NCBI GenBank assembly: GCA_023954255.1
Contig: JAMLIH010000017.1
Coordinates: 1-47,686, forward strand
Direction of reading: 5' to 3'
Source: Phyllobacteriaceae bacterium
Lineage (GTDB): Bacteria > Pseudomonadota > Alphaproteobacteria > Rhizobiales > Rhizobiaceae
DNA: 47,686 bases
Shown here: positions 9,137 to 17,495 of the stretch, one piece after another
How the letters are laid out: the number at the start of each line of letters is the position of its first letter
Numbering within the stretch: position 1 is the first letter of the stretch
Position numbers and translations under genes: made by a program
The notes under the pieces: generated by a model
Seen by the model: only the letters and a program-made list of their open reading frames with translations
What the model was told of the DNA's origin: nothing
Databases searched by the model: none

Positions 9137-9980
9137 GCGCAGCGACTTCTTCATTTCGGCGGACGAACTTGCGGGCAAGCTAAAGAACAGCCCGCCCAAA
9201 TGCGTTGATGCCTCCTGGTACCTGCCGGCGATGGAGCGCGACGGCAAGGCCGAGTTTGCCGAAGCGCGCATTCCCGGCGCCGTCTTCTTCGATATCGATG
9301 CGATTGCCGACACCTCGGCGGGCCTGCCCCACATGCTACCCACACCGGAAGCCTTTGGCGCCGCCGTTGGAGGACTCGGCATCGGTGAGACGGACGAGAT
9401 CATCGTCTATGACGGGCCGGGCATGTTTTCAGCCGCCCGGGTGTGGTGGACCCTGCGCGTCATGGGAGCCTCGAATGTCCGCATTCTCGAAGGCGGCTTC
9501 GACCGCTGGAGGCAAGCCGGGCATCCGCTCGAAACCGGAGCACCGCCTGCCCCTGCCCCGGCCGTCTTCAAAACCGCTTTCAACGGCAAAAAGGTCTGGG
9601 GTTTCGAAACCATGCTCGCCAATATCCGGCGCGGCGAATCCCTGGTGCTGGATGCAAGGCCGCTGGCCCGTTTTACCGGCGAGGCGGCGGAGCCGAGGCC
9701 GGGGCTTGCCTCGGGCCACGTTCCGGGGTCGCGTTCGCTTGCGGCAACCGATGTGGTGCGCGACGGCTGTCTCCTGCCGGAGGACGAGCTTGCGCGCAAA
9801 CTGCGGGAAGTGGCCGCCGACAAGGCTTCGCATATCGTGACCAGTTGCGGCTCCGGCGTGACCGCAGCGATCCTGTCGCTGGCGCTCGATGTCTGCGGAC
9901 ATGAAAGCCATGCGCTTTACGATGGTTCGTGGTCTGAATGGGGCGGTCGCAAGGATGCGCCCGTTGCCCGCTGGGCGTAG
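9129..9980 (+). CDS. sseA: 3-mercaptopyruvate sulfurtransferase
   Basis: Two-domain rhodanese that moves sulfane sulfur from 3-mercaptopyruvate, a cysteine breakdown product, to thiols or cyanide. The first rhodanese domain (about residues 8-135) carries the DDIVVYD-like block IIVYDGPGMFSAARVWW. The second (about 155-283) has the active cysteine C240 in CGSGVTA, the mercaptopyruvate-type loop rather than the CRKGVTA loop of thiosulfate sulfurtransferases. It has 283 residues, the normal length. The start overlaps the GFA gene by 8 bases, with GAGGGAAG just upstream. With cysK 2.3 kb upstream it fits a cysteine and sulfur module. Confidence 0.92.
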   Translation: MAERSDFFISADELAGKLKNSPPKCVDASWYLPAMERDGKAEFAEARIPGAVFFDIDAIADTSAGLPHMLPTPEAFGAAVGGLGIGETDEIIVYDGPGMFSAARVWWTLRVMGASNVRILEGGFDRWRQAGHPLETGAPPAPAPAVFKTAFNGKKVWGFETMLANIRRGESLVLDARPLARFTGEAAEPRPGLASGHVPGSRSLAATDVVRDGCLLPEDELARKLREVAADKASHIVTSCGSGVTAAILSLALDVCGHESHALYDGSWSEWGGRKDAPVARWA

Positions 9981-9996
9981 AGGGGAGTTCCCGCTC

Positions 9997-10530
9997 ATGG
10001 CCGCGAAAAAGCCCCGCAAGCTGACGGCACGGGTTACCCATCTTGAAATGACGGCAAGGCCGCACAAGGCCTTTGCCGTGCCGAGCCAGCCGCGCACCGC
10101 CCTGCTGCATGCCGAAAACATGCGGGTGCATTTCTACCGCTATCTCTACGAGCAGGTTGGCAGGGCGCATCACTGGTATCTGCGGCGGGTGATGAAGGAC
10201 AAGGAACTTGCCGCCATTCTTGACGCCGAGACGACGGAACTGGCCGTGTTGTATGCCGATGGTTGCCCGGCGGGCTTTTTCGAACTCGATCTTTCCGGCC
10301 TGCCCGCATCCGTCGAGATCGCCTATTTTGGCATCATGGAGGATTATCAGGGGCTGGGGCTGGGCAAATGGTTTCTCAACGCCGCCATCCAGCAGGCCTG
10401 GGATCACGACCCCGAGAAGGTGACGGTCCACACCAATACGCTGGACCATCCCGCCGCCCTCGGCCTCTACCAGAAGATGGGCTTTTCGCCGGTGGCGATC
10501 AGCGAGGAAACCATCACCACCTGGGAATAG
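9997..10530 (+). CDS. GNAT-family N-acetyltransferase
   Basis: Acetyl-CoA-dependent acetyltransferase of unknown substrate. The acetyl-CoA pyrophosphate loop is at residues 118-125 (QGLGLGKW), following the beta-4 strand EIAYFGIMEDY. The C-terminal block HPAALGLYQKMGFSPV is the typical GNAT motif B. I choose the ATG at 9997 because AGGGGAG sits nine bases upstream. The frame is open further back, but that part overlaps the sulfurtransferase gene by about 90 bases. The product has 177 residues. It starts 16 bases after sseA and is probably in the same transcript. Confidence 0.87.
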   Translation: MAAKKPRKLTARVTHLEMTARPHKAFAVPSQPRTALLHAENMRVHFYRYLYEQVGRAHHWYLRRVMKDKELAAILDAETTELAVLYADGCPAGFFELDLSGLPASVEIAYFGIMEDYQGLGLGKWFLNAAIQQAWDHDPEKVTVHTNTLDHPAALGLYQKMGFSPVAISEETITTWE

Positions 10531-10619
10531 ACAGCGAGGCCGCCTGCCGCGCAGGAATCGGGTGGCTTGCGGCATCAAACCCCGTCATCTCTCTCCCGTC
10601 ATCAAAACGGGAGAAAGAC

Positions 10620-11096
10620 ATGACCGTAAGATTTGTCGCCATGGATACCGAAACCGTCCGTCATCTGCAGGAAGGCGGCAGGGATGCCTATGGCAATGCG
10701 CCGGTAAGGCGGATTTCAGATGGCGGCGCGATCCCCTGCCGTCACTGCCTGAAACCGGTGGCGAAAGGAGAGGCCTATCTGACACTGGCCTACAGCCCGT
10801 TCGGCGAGCGCCAGCCCTATGCGGAAACCGGGCCGATCTTCCTGCATGCCGGGCCGTGCGAGCGGGCGGCCGACACAAGCGAGCCGGCACCGATGTTCCA
10901 CTTCAACAACGGCGCGTACATCCTGCGCGGCTATGACGGCAATGACTGGATCCACTACGAGGTCGCCGATGTGGTACCGGCGAGCGAGCTTGCCGCAGTA
11001 GCCGAAGCAATGCTTGCCCGCGAGGATGTCGCCTATCAGCACATGCGCTCGTCGCGCTTCAACTGCTACCAGTGCCGCATCGAGCGGTCGGAATAA
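10620..11096 (+). CDS. DUF1203-domain protein of unknown function
   Basis: A 158-residue cytoplasmic protein. It begins [20 protein letters not shown] and carries the DUF1203 hallmark [22 protein letters not shown] followed by [14 protein letters not shown]. The CxxC pair near residue 39, a lone cysteine in GPCER and a CYQC pair near the C-terminus suggest a bound metal or redox thiols, but no function is established. GGGAG lies six bases before the ATG at 10620. The frame is open far upstream, but this start matches the family. It is the last gene of the plus-strand run and is followed directly by a strong terminator. Confidence 0.85.
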   Translation: MTVRFVAMDTETVRHLQEGGRDAYGNAPVRRISDGGAIPCRHCLKPVAKGEAYLTLAYSPFGERQPYAETGPIFLHAGPCERAADTSEPAPMFHFNNGAYILRGYDGNDWIHYEVADVVPASELAAVAEAMLAREDVAYQHMRSSRFNCYQCRIERSE

Positions 11097-11097
11097 C

Positions 11098-11136
11098 AAA
11101 AAAGCCCGGAGCAGACAGTGCTCCGGGCCGCTTTTT
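11098..11136. terminator. Bidirectional intrinsic terminator between DUF1203 gene and ald
   Basis: A perfect 10-bp stem, GCCCGGAGCA (11104-11113) and TGCTCCGGGC (11119-11128), has a 5-base loop. It is followed by CGCTTTTT on the plus strand and preceded by AAAAAA, which gives a T-run on the minus strand. It separates two converging genes and can stop transcription from both sides. Confidence 0.9.
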
Positions 11137-11153
11137 CACCGATGTGCTGCCAG

Positions 11154-12272
11154 TCAGGCGGTTTCCAGCGCCTTGAGCGGAGCCACCATCTTCTTCTTCA
11201 GTGATTGGGCCACTGCCTCGTTGGTGATCATGCCACGATGGACGTTGAGGCCGTTCTGCAGGTGGATGTTGCCGCGAATGGCGTCCAGCCCCTTGTCGGC
11301 AAGATCGAGGCCGTATTGCAGGGTCGCATTGTTGAGCGCGTAGGACGAGGTCATCGGCACTGCGCCCGGCATGTTGGCGACGCAATAATGGATGATGCCA
11401 TCGACCTCATAGGTGGGCGCTGCGTGGGTGGTAGCCTTCGACGTTTCGAAGCAGCCGCCCTGATCGATGGCGACATCGACGAGCACCGCACCCTTGCGCA
11501 TGTTCTTAAGCATCTTGCGGCTGACCAGCTTGGGCGCAGAGGCACCGGGGATCAGAACCGCGCCGATAACCGCATCGGCCTCGTTGACGCATTCCTCGAT
11601 GGTGTCGGTGGTCGAATAGCGGGTGGTGACCCGGCCGCCGAACAGATCGTCCAGTTCGCGCAGGCGCGGCAGCGAGCGGTCGAGCATGGTGACATGGGCA
11701 CCGAGGCCGACAGCCATCTTAGCAGCATGGGTGCCGACGACGCCGCCACCGATGACGACGACATTGGCAGGGGCAACGCCCGGCACGCCGCCCATCAGCT
11801 TGCCGCGGCCGCCATTGGGTCTCTGCAGCGCGGTGGCGGCAGCCTGGATCGAAAGCCTTCCGGCAACTTCCGACATCGGCGCCAGCAGCGGCAGCGCGCC
11901 GCGGTTGTCGGTTACCGTCTCGTAGGCAACTGCCGTGCAGCCCGACGCAATCAGTCCCTTGGTCTGTTCCGGGTCCGGTGCCAGATGCAGATAGGTGTAG
12001 AGAATCTGGTCGGGGCGCAGTTTCTTCCATTCGACGGGCTGCGGCTCCTTGACCTTGACGATCATGTCCGACTTGGCAAAGACCTCGTCAGCCGTCTTGA
12101 GAATGGTGGCACCGGCGGCGCGGTAATCCTTGTCGGAGGCATTGATACCGGCACCGGCTTCGGTCTCGACGAAAACCTTGTGGCCATGCGCCACATATTC
12201 ACGCACGGAACCGGGCGTCAGCCCGACGCGAAACTCGTTGTTCTTGATTTCCTTCGGCACGCCGATGCGCAT
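11154..12272 (-). CDS. ald: Alanine dehydrogenase
   Basis: NAD-dependent enzyme that interconverts L-alanine with pyruvate and ammonia, in the cytoplasm. The N-terminal start [20 protein letters not shown] is the family signature. The catalytic lysine is in MIVKVKEPQ (about residue 75) and the histidine in YTYLHLAP (about 95). The Rossmann loop [16 protein letters not shown] is at about residues 171-186. The C-terminal block [16 protein letters not shown] is diagnostic. The ATG at 12272 is preceded by GGGAGGT six bases upstream. It has 372 residues, the usual length. It is divergent from an Lrp-type regulator, the common arrangement in which the regulator activates ald in response to alanine. 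Confidence 0.96.
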   Translation of the reverse strand: MRIGVPKEIKNNEFRVGLTPGSVREYVAHGHKVFVETEAGAGINASDKDYRAAGATILKTADEVFAKSDMIVKVKEPQPVEWKKLRPDQILYTYLHLAPDPEQTKGLIASGCTAVAYETVTDNRGALPLLAPMSEVAGRLSIQAAATALQRPNGGRGKLMGGVPGVAPANVVVIGGGVVGTHAAKMAVGLGAHVTMLDRSLPRLRELDDLFGGRVTTRYSTTDTIEECVNEADAVIGAVLIPGASAPKLVSRKMLKNMRKGAVLVDVAIDQGGCFETSKATTHAAPTYEVDGIIHYCVANMPGAVPMTSSYALNNATLQYGLDLADKGLDAIRGNIHLQNGLNVHRGMITNEAVAQSLKKKMVAPLKALETA

Positions 12273-12322
12273 GGGGTGACCTCCCTCATTCTGCCCAGTT
12301 GAAGATTGGCGCAATATGTCGC

Positions 12323-12362
12323 ATCTGCCGGTGCATTTCCTTGCGAATTAGCGCCGGCAGAT
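12323..12362. promoter_or_regulatory. Candidate Lrp operator between ald and its regulator
   Basis: A perfect 9-bp inverted repeat, ATCTGCCGG (12323-12331) and CCGGCAGAT (12354-12362), has centres 31 bp apart (three helical turns). It lies in the 140-bp gap between the divergent ald and Lrp-type genes. Spacing by whole turns suits an Lrp octamer. The repeat is certain, its role is inferred. Confidence 0.45.
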
Positions 12363-12412
12363 CTGCTGCAATTCGAATTTTCTTTTGTTTTCCGCCGTGC
12401 TATTCGAAGATC

Positions 12413-12889
12413 ATGCCAATAGAGCGCTTCGACAAGATTGATCGTGCGATCCTGAGCGCATTGCAGGACAATGCACGCATCTCCAATGTCGAACTGGCCG
12501 AGCGGGTCGGCCTGTCGCAGTCGGCCTGCCTGCGGCGGGTGCAGCTGCTGGAGAAACAGGGCGTCATCGAAGGCTATCAGGCGGTGATTTCCAACCGTGC
12601 CATCGGCCAGACGATTACCGCCATCATCCAGATCACCCTCAACGGCCAGTCGGAGGAACACCTGCGCAAGTTCGAGGAAGCCGTGGCGCGCTGTCCCTTC
12701 ATCGTCGCCTGTTTTCTGATGTCGGGCCAGAGCGACTACGTGATCCGCGTCAATGCCCGCGACATGGAGCATTTCGAACAAATTCACAAGAACTGGCTTT
12801 CCACCCTGCCCGGCGTTTCCAGAATGCTGTCGAGCTTTGCCATGCGCGTGGTGGTCAATCGCGCCAATGTGGACATTTCCAGTCTCTGA
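12413..12889 (+). CDS. Lrp/AsnC-family regulator, probable alanine-responsive activator of ald
   Basis: DNA-binding feast-famine regulator. The N-terminal winged helix-turn-helix covers about residues 5-65 (LDNARISNVELAERVGLSQSACLRRVQLLEKQGVI region). A C-terminal RAM ligand-binding domain follows, with the usual VARCPFIVACFLMSGQSDYVIRV stretch. It has 158 residues, the usual length. I choose the ATG at 12413, where the conserved domain begins; the upstream part of the frame is non-conserved and lies in the operator region. The ribosome site is poor (GAAGA, two bases away). Its back-to-back position with alanine dehydrogenase suggests that alanine is the effector; this is inference from context. 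Confidence 0.92.
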   Translation: MPIERFDKIDRAILSALQDNARISNVELAERVGLSQSACLRRVQLLEKQGVIEGYQAVISNRAIGQTITAIIQITLNGQSEEHLRKFEEAVARCPFIVACFLMSGQSDYVIRVNARDMEHFEQIHKNWLSTLPGVSRMLSSFAMRVVVNRANVDISSL

Positions 12890-12958
12890 AGGCGGCGTTT
12901 GCGCGGGACAGATATTTGAAGGGATGCGGCGAAGCGCCGGTCCGAATTGCCTTGCAGC

Positions 12959-12978
12959 TTTGCCTGCACGCAGGCAAA
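12959..12978 (+). repeat. Perfect 9-bp inverted repeat before the hydrolase gene
   Basis: TTTGCCTGC (12959-12967), two bases, GCAGGCAAA (12970-12978). The stem would end 17 bases before the Shine-Dalgarno sequence of the next gene. It is followed by A residues, so it is not a classic terminator for the plus strand. It could end the regulator transcript with Rho, or be an operator or leader stem. Confidence 0.5.
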
Positions 12979-13012
12979 AAGAACGCGAAGTCGACGGGAG
13001 GACAACAAACGC

Positions 13013-13993
13013 ATGCGAAGGCTGGGCAAGGCTATCCTACTTCTGCTCATTGTCCTTGCCGCAGCATTCGTGCTGGGGCCGCGCCCCGACACTGCTGAGA
13101 CGATGACATTCGACGCCGCCACCCTCGATCCCGACCTCGACGCCCATCTTGCCAGAAGCGAAGCGGCTTACAGCGACATTCGCGCGGGGCTGCACAAGGG
13201 GATCATCTGGGCCGATCCCGCAGCAAAAACGAAAACCCCGGTATCGATCGTCTATCTGCACGGCTATTCGGCAAGCCGGGTGGAAATCGATCCGGTGCCA
13301 CAGAATGTGGCAAGAGCGCTCGGGGCAAACCTCTATTACACCCGGCTGTCAGGTCACGGCCGGAGCAACGATGCGATGGCAGAGGCAAAGCTTACCGACT
13401 GGTTCGACGATACGGCAGAAGCGCTCGAAATCGGCAGGCGGCTGGGCGACAAGGTGCTGGTGCTGTCTGTTTCGACCGGCGGAACGCTTGCGACCTGGGC
13501 CGCCAGCCAGCCGGAACTTGCCGCCAAGATGGACGGTCTGGTGATGATCTCGCCCAATTATGCGGTCCATGGCGCACCCATCTGGCTGCTCAACATGCCC
13601 TGGGCTGAAACCCTGCTGCCGCTCATTCTGGGGGCGGAGCGCTCCTGGGAGCCGCGCAACGAGGGCCAGGCACATGGCTGGACGACGCGCTATCCCAGCA
13701 AGGCGGTGTTTCCCATGGGGGCGCTGCTGAAGGTCGTTTCAGGCATCGATCCGGCGAGCCTCAAGGTACCCGCGCTGTTCATCTATTCCATGCAGGACAA
13801 GGTGGTGGTGCCGGAGCGGGCAGCAGACGTTGCAAAGGCATGGGGCGGGCCGGCCCAAGTGGTCAACATCGAGACGGCCGATGACGAAAACCACCACGTC
13901 ATTGCCGGCGACATTCTGAGCCCCGGCACGACGGATGCCGTGAGCGGCATCATCATCGACTGGGCCAGGGGCCTTTTCAACCAACCGGCCTGA
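13013..13993 (+). CDS. Exported or membrane-anchored alpha/beta hydrolase
   Basis: Alpha/beta-hydrolase-fold protein of unknown substrate. Residues 5-22 form a hydrophobic N-terminal segment that would anchor it in, or export it across, the inner membrane. The oxyanion region YLHGYSASR is at about residues 81-89. The nucleophile elbow reads SVSTG with S154, so the first glycine of the usual GxSxG is replaced by serine. The acid is probably the Asp in MQDKVVVPE and the catalytic His lies in DDENHHVI. GGGAGG lies about 11 bases before the ATG at 13013. It has 326 residues. It is 10 bases ahead of the phosphatase gene, so the two probably share a transcript. Confidence 0.83.
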   Translation: MRRLGKAILLLLIVLAAAFVLGPRPDTAETMTFDAATLDPDLDAHLARSEAAYSDIRAGLHKGIIWADPAAKTKTPVSIVYLHGYSASRVEIDPVPQNVARALGANLYYTRLSGHGRSNDAMAEAKLTDWFDDTAEALEIGRRLGDKVLVLSVSTGGTLATWAASQPELAAKMDGLVMISPNYAVHGAPIWLLNMPWAETLLPLILGAERSWEPRNEGQAHGWTTRYPSKAVFPMGALLKVVSGIDPASLKVPALFIYSMQDKVVVPERAADVAKAWGGPAQVVNIETADDENHHVIAGDILSPGTTDAVSGIIIDWARGLFNQPA

Positions 13994-14003
13994 AGGGAGA
14001 ACC

Positions 14004-14537
14004 ATGTTGCGGCTGATCATCCTGCGTCATCTGAAGACCGGCTGGGCCCTGCCCGGTCAGCGCGACATTGACCGGCAACTTGAGCCGCGCGGTATCGCCG
14101 ACGCAAAGATCGTCGAGGCGTGGATCGGCGACCTCGGACTGACACCAGGCCATATCTACTGCTCGCAGGCGATCCGCACCCGCCAGACGCTGGATGCGAT
14201 CACGCCGGCGTTTTCCGAAAGCCCGCAGGTAACCCATCATCCCGAGCTTTATTCCGGCAGCGCCGATGACTATCTGGCGATCCTCGAAAGCCATGAGGCG
14301 CCGGAAACGCTGATGATCGTCGGTCACAACCCTTCCTGTGCAGCGCTTGCCAACATGCTGCTGGACCGCAACACGGCACTGGCGCCTGACAGCGACATGG
14401 CGGCAATCGCCTACAAATACCCGACCGGTGCGATGGCCGTCTTCGATTTCGATATCGGCGAATGGTCCGATCTCAGGCCCGGGACGGGAAAACTGGTCCA
14501 TTTCCTGATGCCCAAGTCGTACCGCCAGACGGCCTGA
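14004..14537 (+). CDS. sixA: SixA-like histidine phosphatase
   Basis: Member of the histidine phosphatase superfamily, in the SixA branch that dephosphorylates phosphohistidine residues on signalling or PTS proteins. The catalytic RH is at residues 8-9 (LRHLKTGW), in the SixA pattern where the usual RHG is altered. Other active-site parts are CSQAIRTRQT near residue 52 and IVGHNP near 109. It has 177 residues; E. coli SixA has about 160. The start is 10 bases after the hydrolase stop, with GGGAGA upstream. Phospho-partner proteins are not identifiable here. Confidence 0.85.
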   Translation: MLRLIILRHLKTGWALPGQRDIDRQLEPRGIADAKIVEAWIGDLGLTPGHIYCSQAIRTRQTLDAITPAFSESPQVTHHPELYSGSADDYLAILESHEAPETLMIVGHNPSCAALANMLLDRNTALAPDSDMAAIAYKYPTGAMAVFDFDIGEWSDLRPGTGKLVHFLMPKSYRQTA

Positions 14538-14573
14538 GGCCTGTTTCCTGCCTCCAGGGTTGCGCAAACCGCT

Positions 14574-14603
14574 TTGATTTGCGCTGCTTGCCTCCCATAT
14601 AGG
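14574..14603 (+). promoter_or_regulatory. Candidate sigma-70-type promoter for the ycjX operon
   Basis: TTGATT (14574-14579), an 18-base spacer, and TATAGG (14598-14603), some 58 bases before the TTG start of the YcjX gene. It is in the only sizeable gap of this run. Judged by eye against the consensus only. Confidence 0.35.
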
Positions 14604-14661
14604 GCGGAACAGGCATGAACCGGCAATCGAGACGATTGCAGACAACAGAGGGGCGCATTTC

Positions 14662-16125
14662 TTGGCCGGCATCACCAGTCTCGCCGATGAGGCGCTGATT
14701 GCACTCGACAACCTGCAGGACAGCGCGAAAAACCTGTTTCAGCCGACGCTCCGCCTCGGCGTGACCGGCCTGTCGCGGGCCGGCAAGACGGTGTTCATCA
14801 CCGCGCTGGTCCACAATCTGCTCAAGGGCGGCCGGCTGCCGCTGTTCGAGGCGCATGCAAGCGGGCGCATCGCAAAGGCGCAACTCAAGCCGCAGCCGAG
14901 CATGGATGTGCCGCGCTTTGCCTACGAGGAACATATCCGAACGCTGGTGGAAAAGCGCGCCTGGCCGGATTCGACAAGGGCGATCTCCGAACTTCGCCTG
15001 ACACTGCATTACGACAGCGCTTCGGCGTGGTCCCGGCAGTTCGGCGCCGGGACCCTCAACATCGACATTGTCGACTATCCCGGCGAATGGCTGCTCGACC
15101 TGCCGCTGCTCGGCATGACGTTTACCGAATGGAGCCGCCAGGCGCTTGATCTGGCGGACAAGAAAAACCGCAGACCGCTGGCCGAGAAGTGGCTGAAGCT
15201 GCTGGCCAGGACCGATGCCGCCAAGGAAGCGGATGAAAACCGCGCAATCGACCTGGCGCGTGAATTCACCGCCTATCTTACCGCCTGCCGGGAGGATGAA
15301 ACGGCGCTTTCGACCCTGACGCCGGGGCGTTTCCTGATGCCGGGAGACCTCAAGGATTCCCCTGCCCTGACCTTTTCGCCGCTTGATCCCGGCGATGCCG
15401 CCAAAGCCGCGCCGAACTCGCTCTATGCGCTGATGGCCAAACGCTTCGAAGCCTACAAGGATGTAGTGGTGCGGCCCTTCTTCCGCGAACATTTCGCCCG
15501 TCTCGACCGCCAGATCGTGCTGGTCGATCCGCTGCAGGCGATCAATGCCGGGCCGGAAGCGCTTCAGGACCTGGAACATGCGCTGGCCGATATCCTGGGC
15601 TGTTTTCGTACCGGTTCGTCCTTCTGGCTGCCATCGCTGGTGGTCCGCCGTATCGACAGGATCCTGTTTGCCGCCACCAAGGCAGATCACCTTCATCATG
15701 AAAACCATCAGCGGCTGGAGGAAATCCTCAGGCTGCTGGTCAACCGGGCCATGGAGCGGGCGCATTATTCGGGCGCCGGTGCAGAGGTCGTGGCCATGGC
15801 GGCGGTGCGGGCGACCAGGGAAGGCGTTGTCGAAGAAGGCGGAGAGACATTTCCGGTAATCATGGGCGAGCCGATCCGGGGCGAAACCATCGATGGCAGG
15901 ACATTCGACGGCAAGACACAAACCGCGGTGTTTCCGGGCGACCTGCCTGAAGATCCTGCCGTGCTGCTCGATGAAACCGGCAAGGGCAGCATTGCGGGCG
16001 AATTGCGCTTTGTCAGATTCCGTCCGCCGAAACTCGAAACCACCGCAGAGGGACTGACCCTGTCGCTGCCGCATATACGGCTCGACCGGGCGCTCGAATA
16101 TCTGCTGGGCGATCAGCTCGCCTGA
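14662..16125 (+). CDS. ycjX: YcjX-family nucleotide-binding protein (DUF463)
   Basis: P-loop protein conserved across proteobacteria and usually paired with a YcjF-type membrane protein. Its molecular role is not established, but in enterobacteria the pair belongs to envelope-stress genes. The Walker A motif is at residues 36-43 (GLSRAGKT). The family block NIDIVDYPGEWLLDLPL follows at about residue 133 and KADHLHHENH at about 344. It has 487 residues, close to the usual 460-500. The start codon is TTG at 14662, chosen because AGGGGCG lies eight to nine bases upstream and no ATG fits. It is followed by the YcjF-like gene after 22 bases. Confidence 0.92.
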   Translation: MAGITSLADEALIALDNLQDSAKNLFQPTLRLGVTGLSRAGKTVFITALVHNLLKGGRLPLFEAHASGRIAKAQLKPQPSMDVPRFAYEEHIRTLVEKRAWPDSTRAISELRLTLHYDSASAWSRQFGAGTLNIDIVDYPGEWLLDLPLLGMTFTEWSRQALDLADKKNRRPLAEKWLKLLARTDAAKEADENRAIDLAREFTAYLTACREDETALSTLTPGRFLMPGDLKDSPALTFSPLDPGDAAKAAPNSLYALMAKRFEAYKDVVVRPFFREHFARLDRQIVLVDPLQAINAGPEALQDLEHALADILGCFRTGSSFWLPSLVVRRIDRILFAATKADHLHHENHQRLEEILRLLVNRAMERAHYSGAGAEVVAMAAVRATREGVVEEGGETFPVIMGEPIRGETIDGRTFDGKTQTAVFPGDLPEDPAVLLDETGKGSIAGELRFVRFRPPKLETTAEGLTLSLPHIRLDRALEYLLGDQLA

Positions 16126-16147
16126 CAAACACCGGGAATTGCCTTCG

Positions 16148-17296
16148 ATGAGCAGAAAACCGAGAGCCTTCAGTGTGGCGCAAAAGGAAGCGGAAAAGCC
16201 GGCACCGGCAGCAAAGAATGCCGGTGTAACAAAAACCGGCCGCAAGCCCCGTGCCATCGATATGCCGACGAAGGCGGCCAGCAAGGGCATCAGGATCACC
16301 ACCCTGCCGGAGGAAGCCGTCGATCCCGTCTATGCGGAACTGGCGAGAACCGGCGCCGAGACCCCGGAAATCCGCGATCTGCAGAAGCTTGAGCCCGAAC
16401 CCGCTTCGCCTGCCGGCAAACGGCGTGCTTTCGGCTGGGGAAAACTGGCGCTTTCGGCTTTCACCCTGCTGGCGGGCCTTGCCCTGTCGCTTTGGCTGGA
16501 CAGCCTGGTACGCGATCTTTTCGCCCGCAACAGCTGGCTCGGTTATGCGGCGCTGTCGCTGACGGGGCTGCTGGCACTCGCCGTACTGGCTGTCGCGCTC
16601 AAGGAAATCCGGGCGCTTTGGCGCCTGCGCACCATCGACGGTCTGCGCCAGGAGGCGGAAGCCGCGCGCAACGGCAACAATCTTGCGCTCGCCCGGCGGG
16701 TTTCAAGAGAAGTCTCGTCGCTTCTCGCCGATCATCCCGAAACGGCGCGCGGGCGGGCCCTGATTGCCGCCCATGATGGCGAAGTCATGGACGGGCGCGA
16801 TGTAATCGGCCTTGTCGAGCGGGATCTGCTGGCGCCAATGGACCAGACGGCGCGGGCAATGATCATGGGCTCGGCGAAACGGGTCTCTGTCGTTACCGCC
16901 GTCAGCCCGCGCGCACTGATCGATGTCGGCTTCGTCCTGTTCGAAAATGTGAGGCTGATTCGCCGCATCGGCGAGCATTACGGCGGAAAGCCCGGCTTTC
17001 TCGGCTCTGCCCGGCTGGTGCGTCAGGTGGTGTTTCACCTCGGCGCCACCGGCGCCATCGCCGTCGGCGACGGACTGCTCCAGCAGGTGATCGGCCACGG
17101 CCTTGCCGCCAAACTGTCGGCCCGGCTCGGCGAGGGCGTGGTCAACGGGCTTTTGACGGCCCGCATCGGCCTTGCAGCGATGGACATCTGCCGTCCGGTA
17201 GCATTCGGCGAGACGAAACGCCCGAAACTGTCGGAATTCATGTCGGAGATCGTCAAGCTGCAGGGTAGCGGAACCTCAGCCAGGACAGACGCCTGA
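16148..17296 (+). CDS. ycjF: YcjF-family (TIGR01620) inner-membrane protein
   Basis: Partner of YcjX. The first 95 residues are charged and Ala/Pro/Lys-rich, likely disordered and cytoplasmic. Two transmembrane helices follow at about residues 100-120 and 130-152. The rest is a soluble domain with a long glycine-rich hydrophobic section near the C-terminus (residues 275-345, containing GATGAIAVGDGLLQQVIGHG) that is typical of the family. It has 382 residues. I take the ATG at 16148 rather than the in-frame TTG nine bases earlier, because GGGA then has workable spacing. It almost certainly forms an operon with ycjX; function is inferred from family pairing. Confidence 0.88.
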   Translation: MSRKPRAFSVAQKEAEKPAPAAKNAGVTKTGRKPRAIDMPTKAASKGIRITTLPEEAVDPVYAELARTGAETPEIRDLQKLEPEPASPAGKRRAFGWGKLALSAFTLLAGLALSLWLDSLVRDLFARNSWLGYAALSLTGLLALAVLAVALKEIRALWRLRTIDGLRQEAEAARNGNNLALARRVSREVSSLLADHPETARGRALIAAHDGEVMDGRDVIGLVERDLLAPMDQTARAMIMGSAKRVSVVTAVSPRALIDVGFVLFENVRLIRRIGEHYGGKPGFLGSARLVRQVVFHLGATGAIAVGDGLLQQVIGHGLAAKLSARLGEGVVNGLLTARIGLAAMDICRPVAFGETKRPKLSEFMSEIVKLQGSGTSARTDA

Positions 17297-17495
17297 AGGC
17301 GGCACGCGCCGGAAACTACGAGTTGATTTGCCAAGAAGCGATCCCGGCTGTATCCTGTTTGACGCATGCCCGGCTATTGTTCGTCGATTACGTGGCTGTA
17401 ACATGATTTGAAGGGCGGCTGAGAGGAATTGATTAACCATTTTCGGTAACATTCCGCTTGTAAGCCCTGTTGCTCCCGTTTTGGAAGATTGGACC

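Noticed and set aside
16139-16147. TTG start for the YcjF-like gene nine bases before the ATG
   Set aside because: The GGGA motif would be directly adjacent to the TTG with no spacing, whereas the ATG at 16148 has workable spacing.
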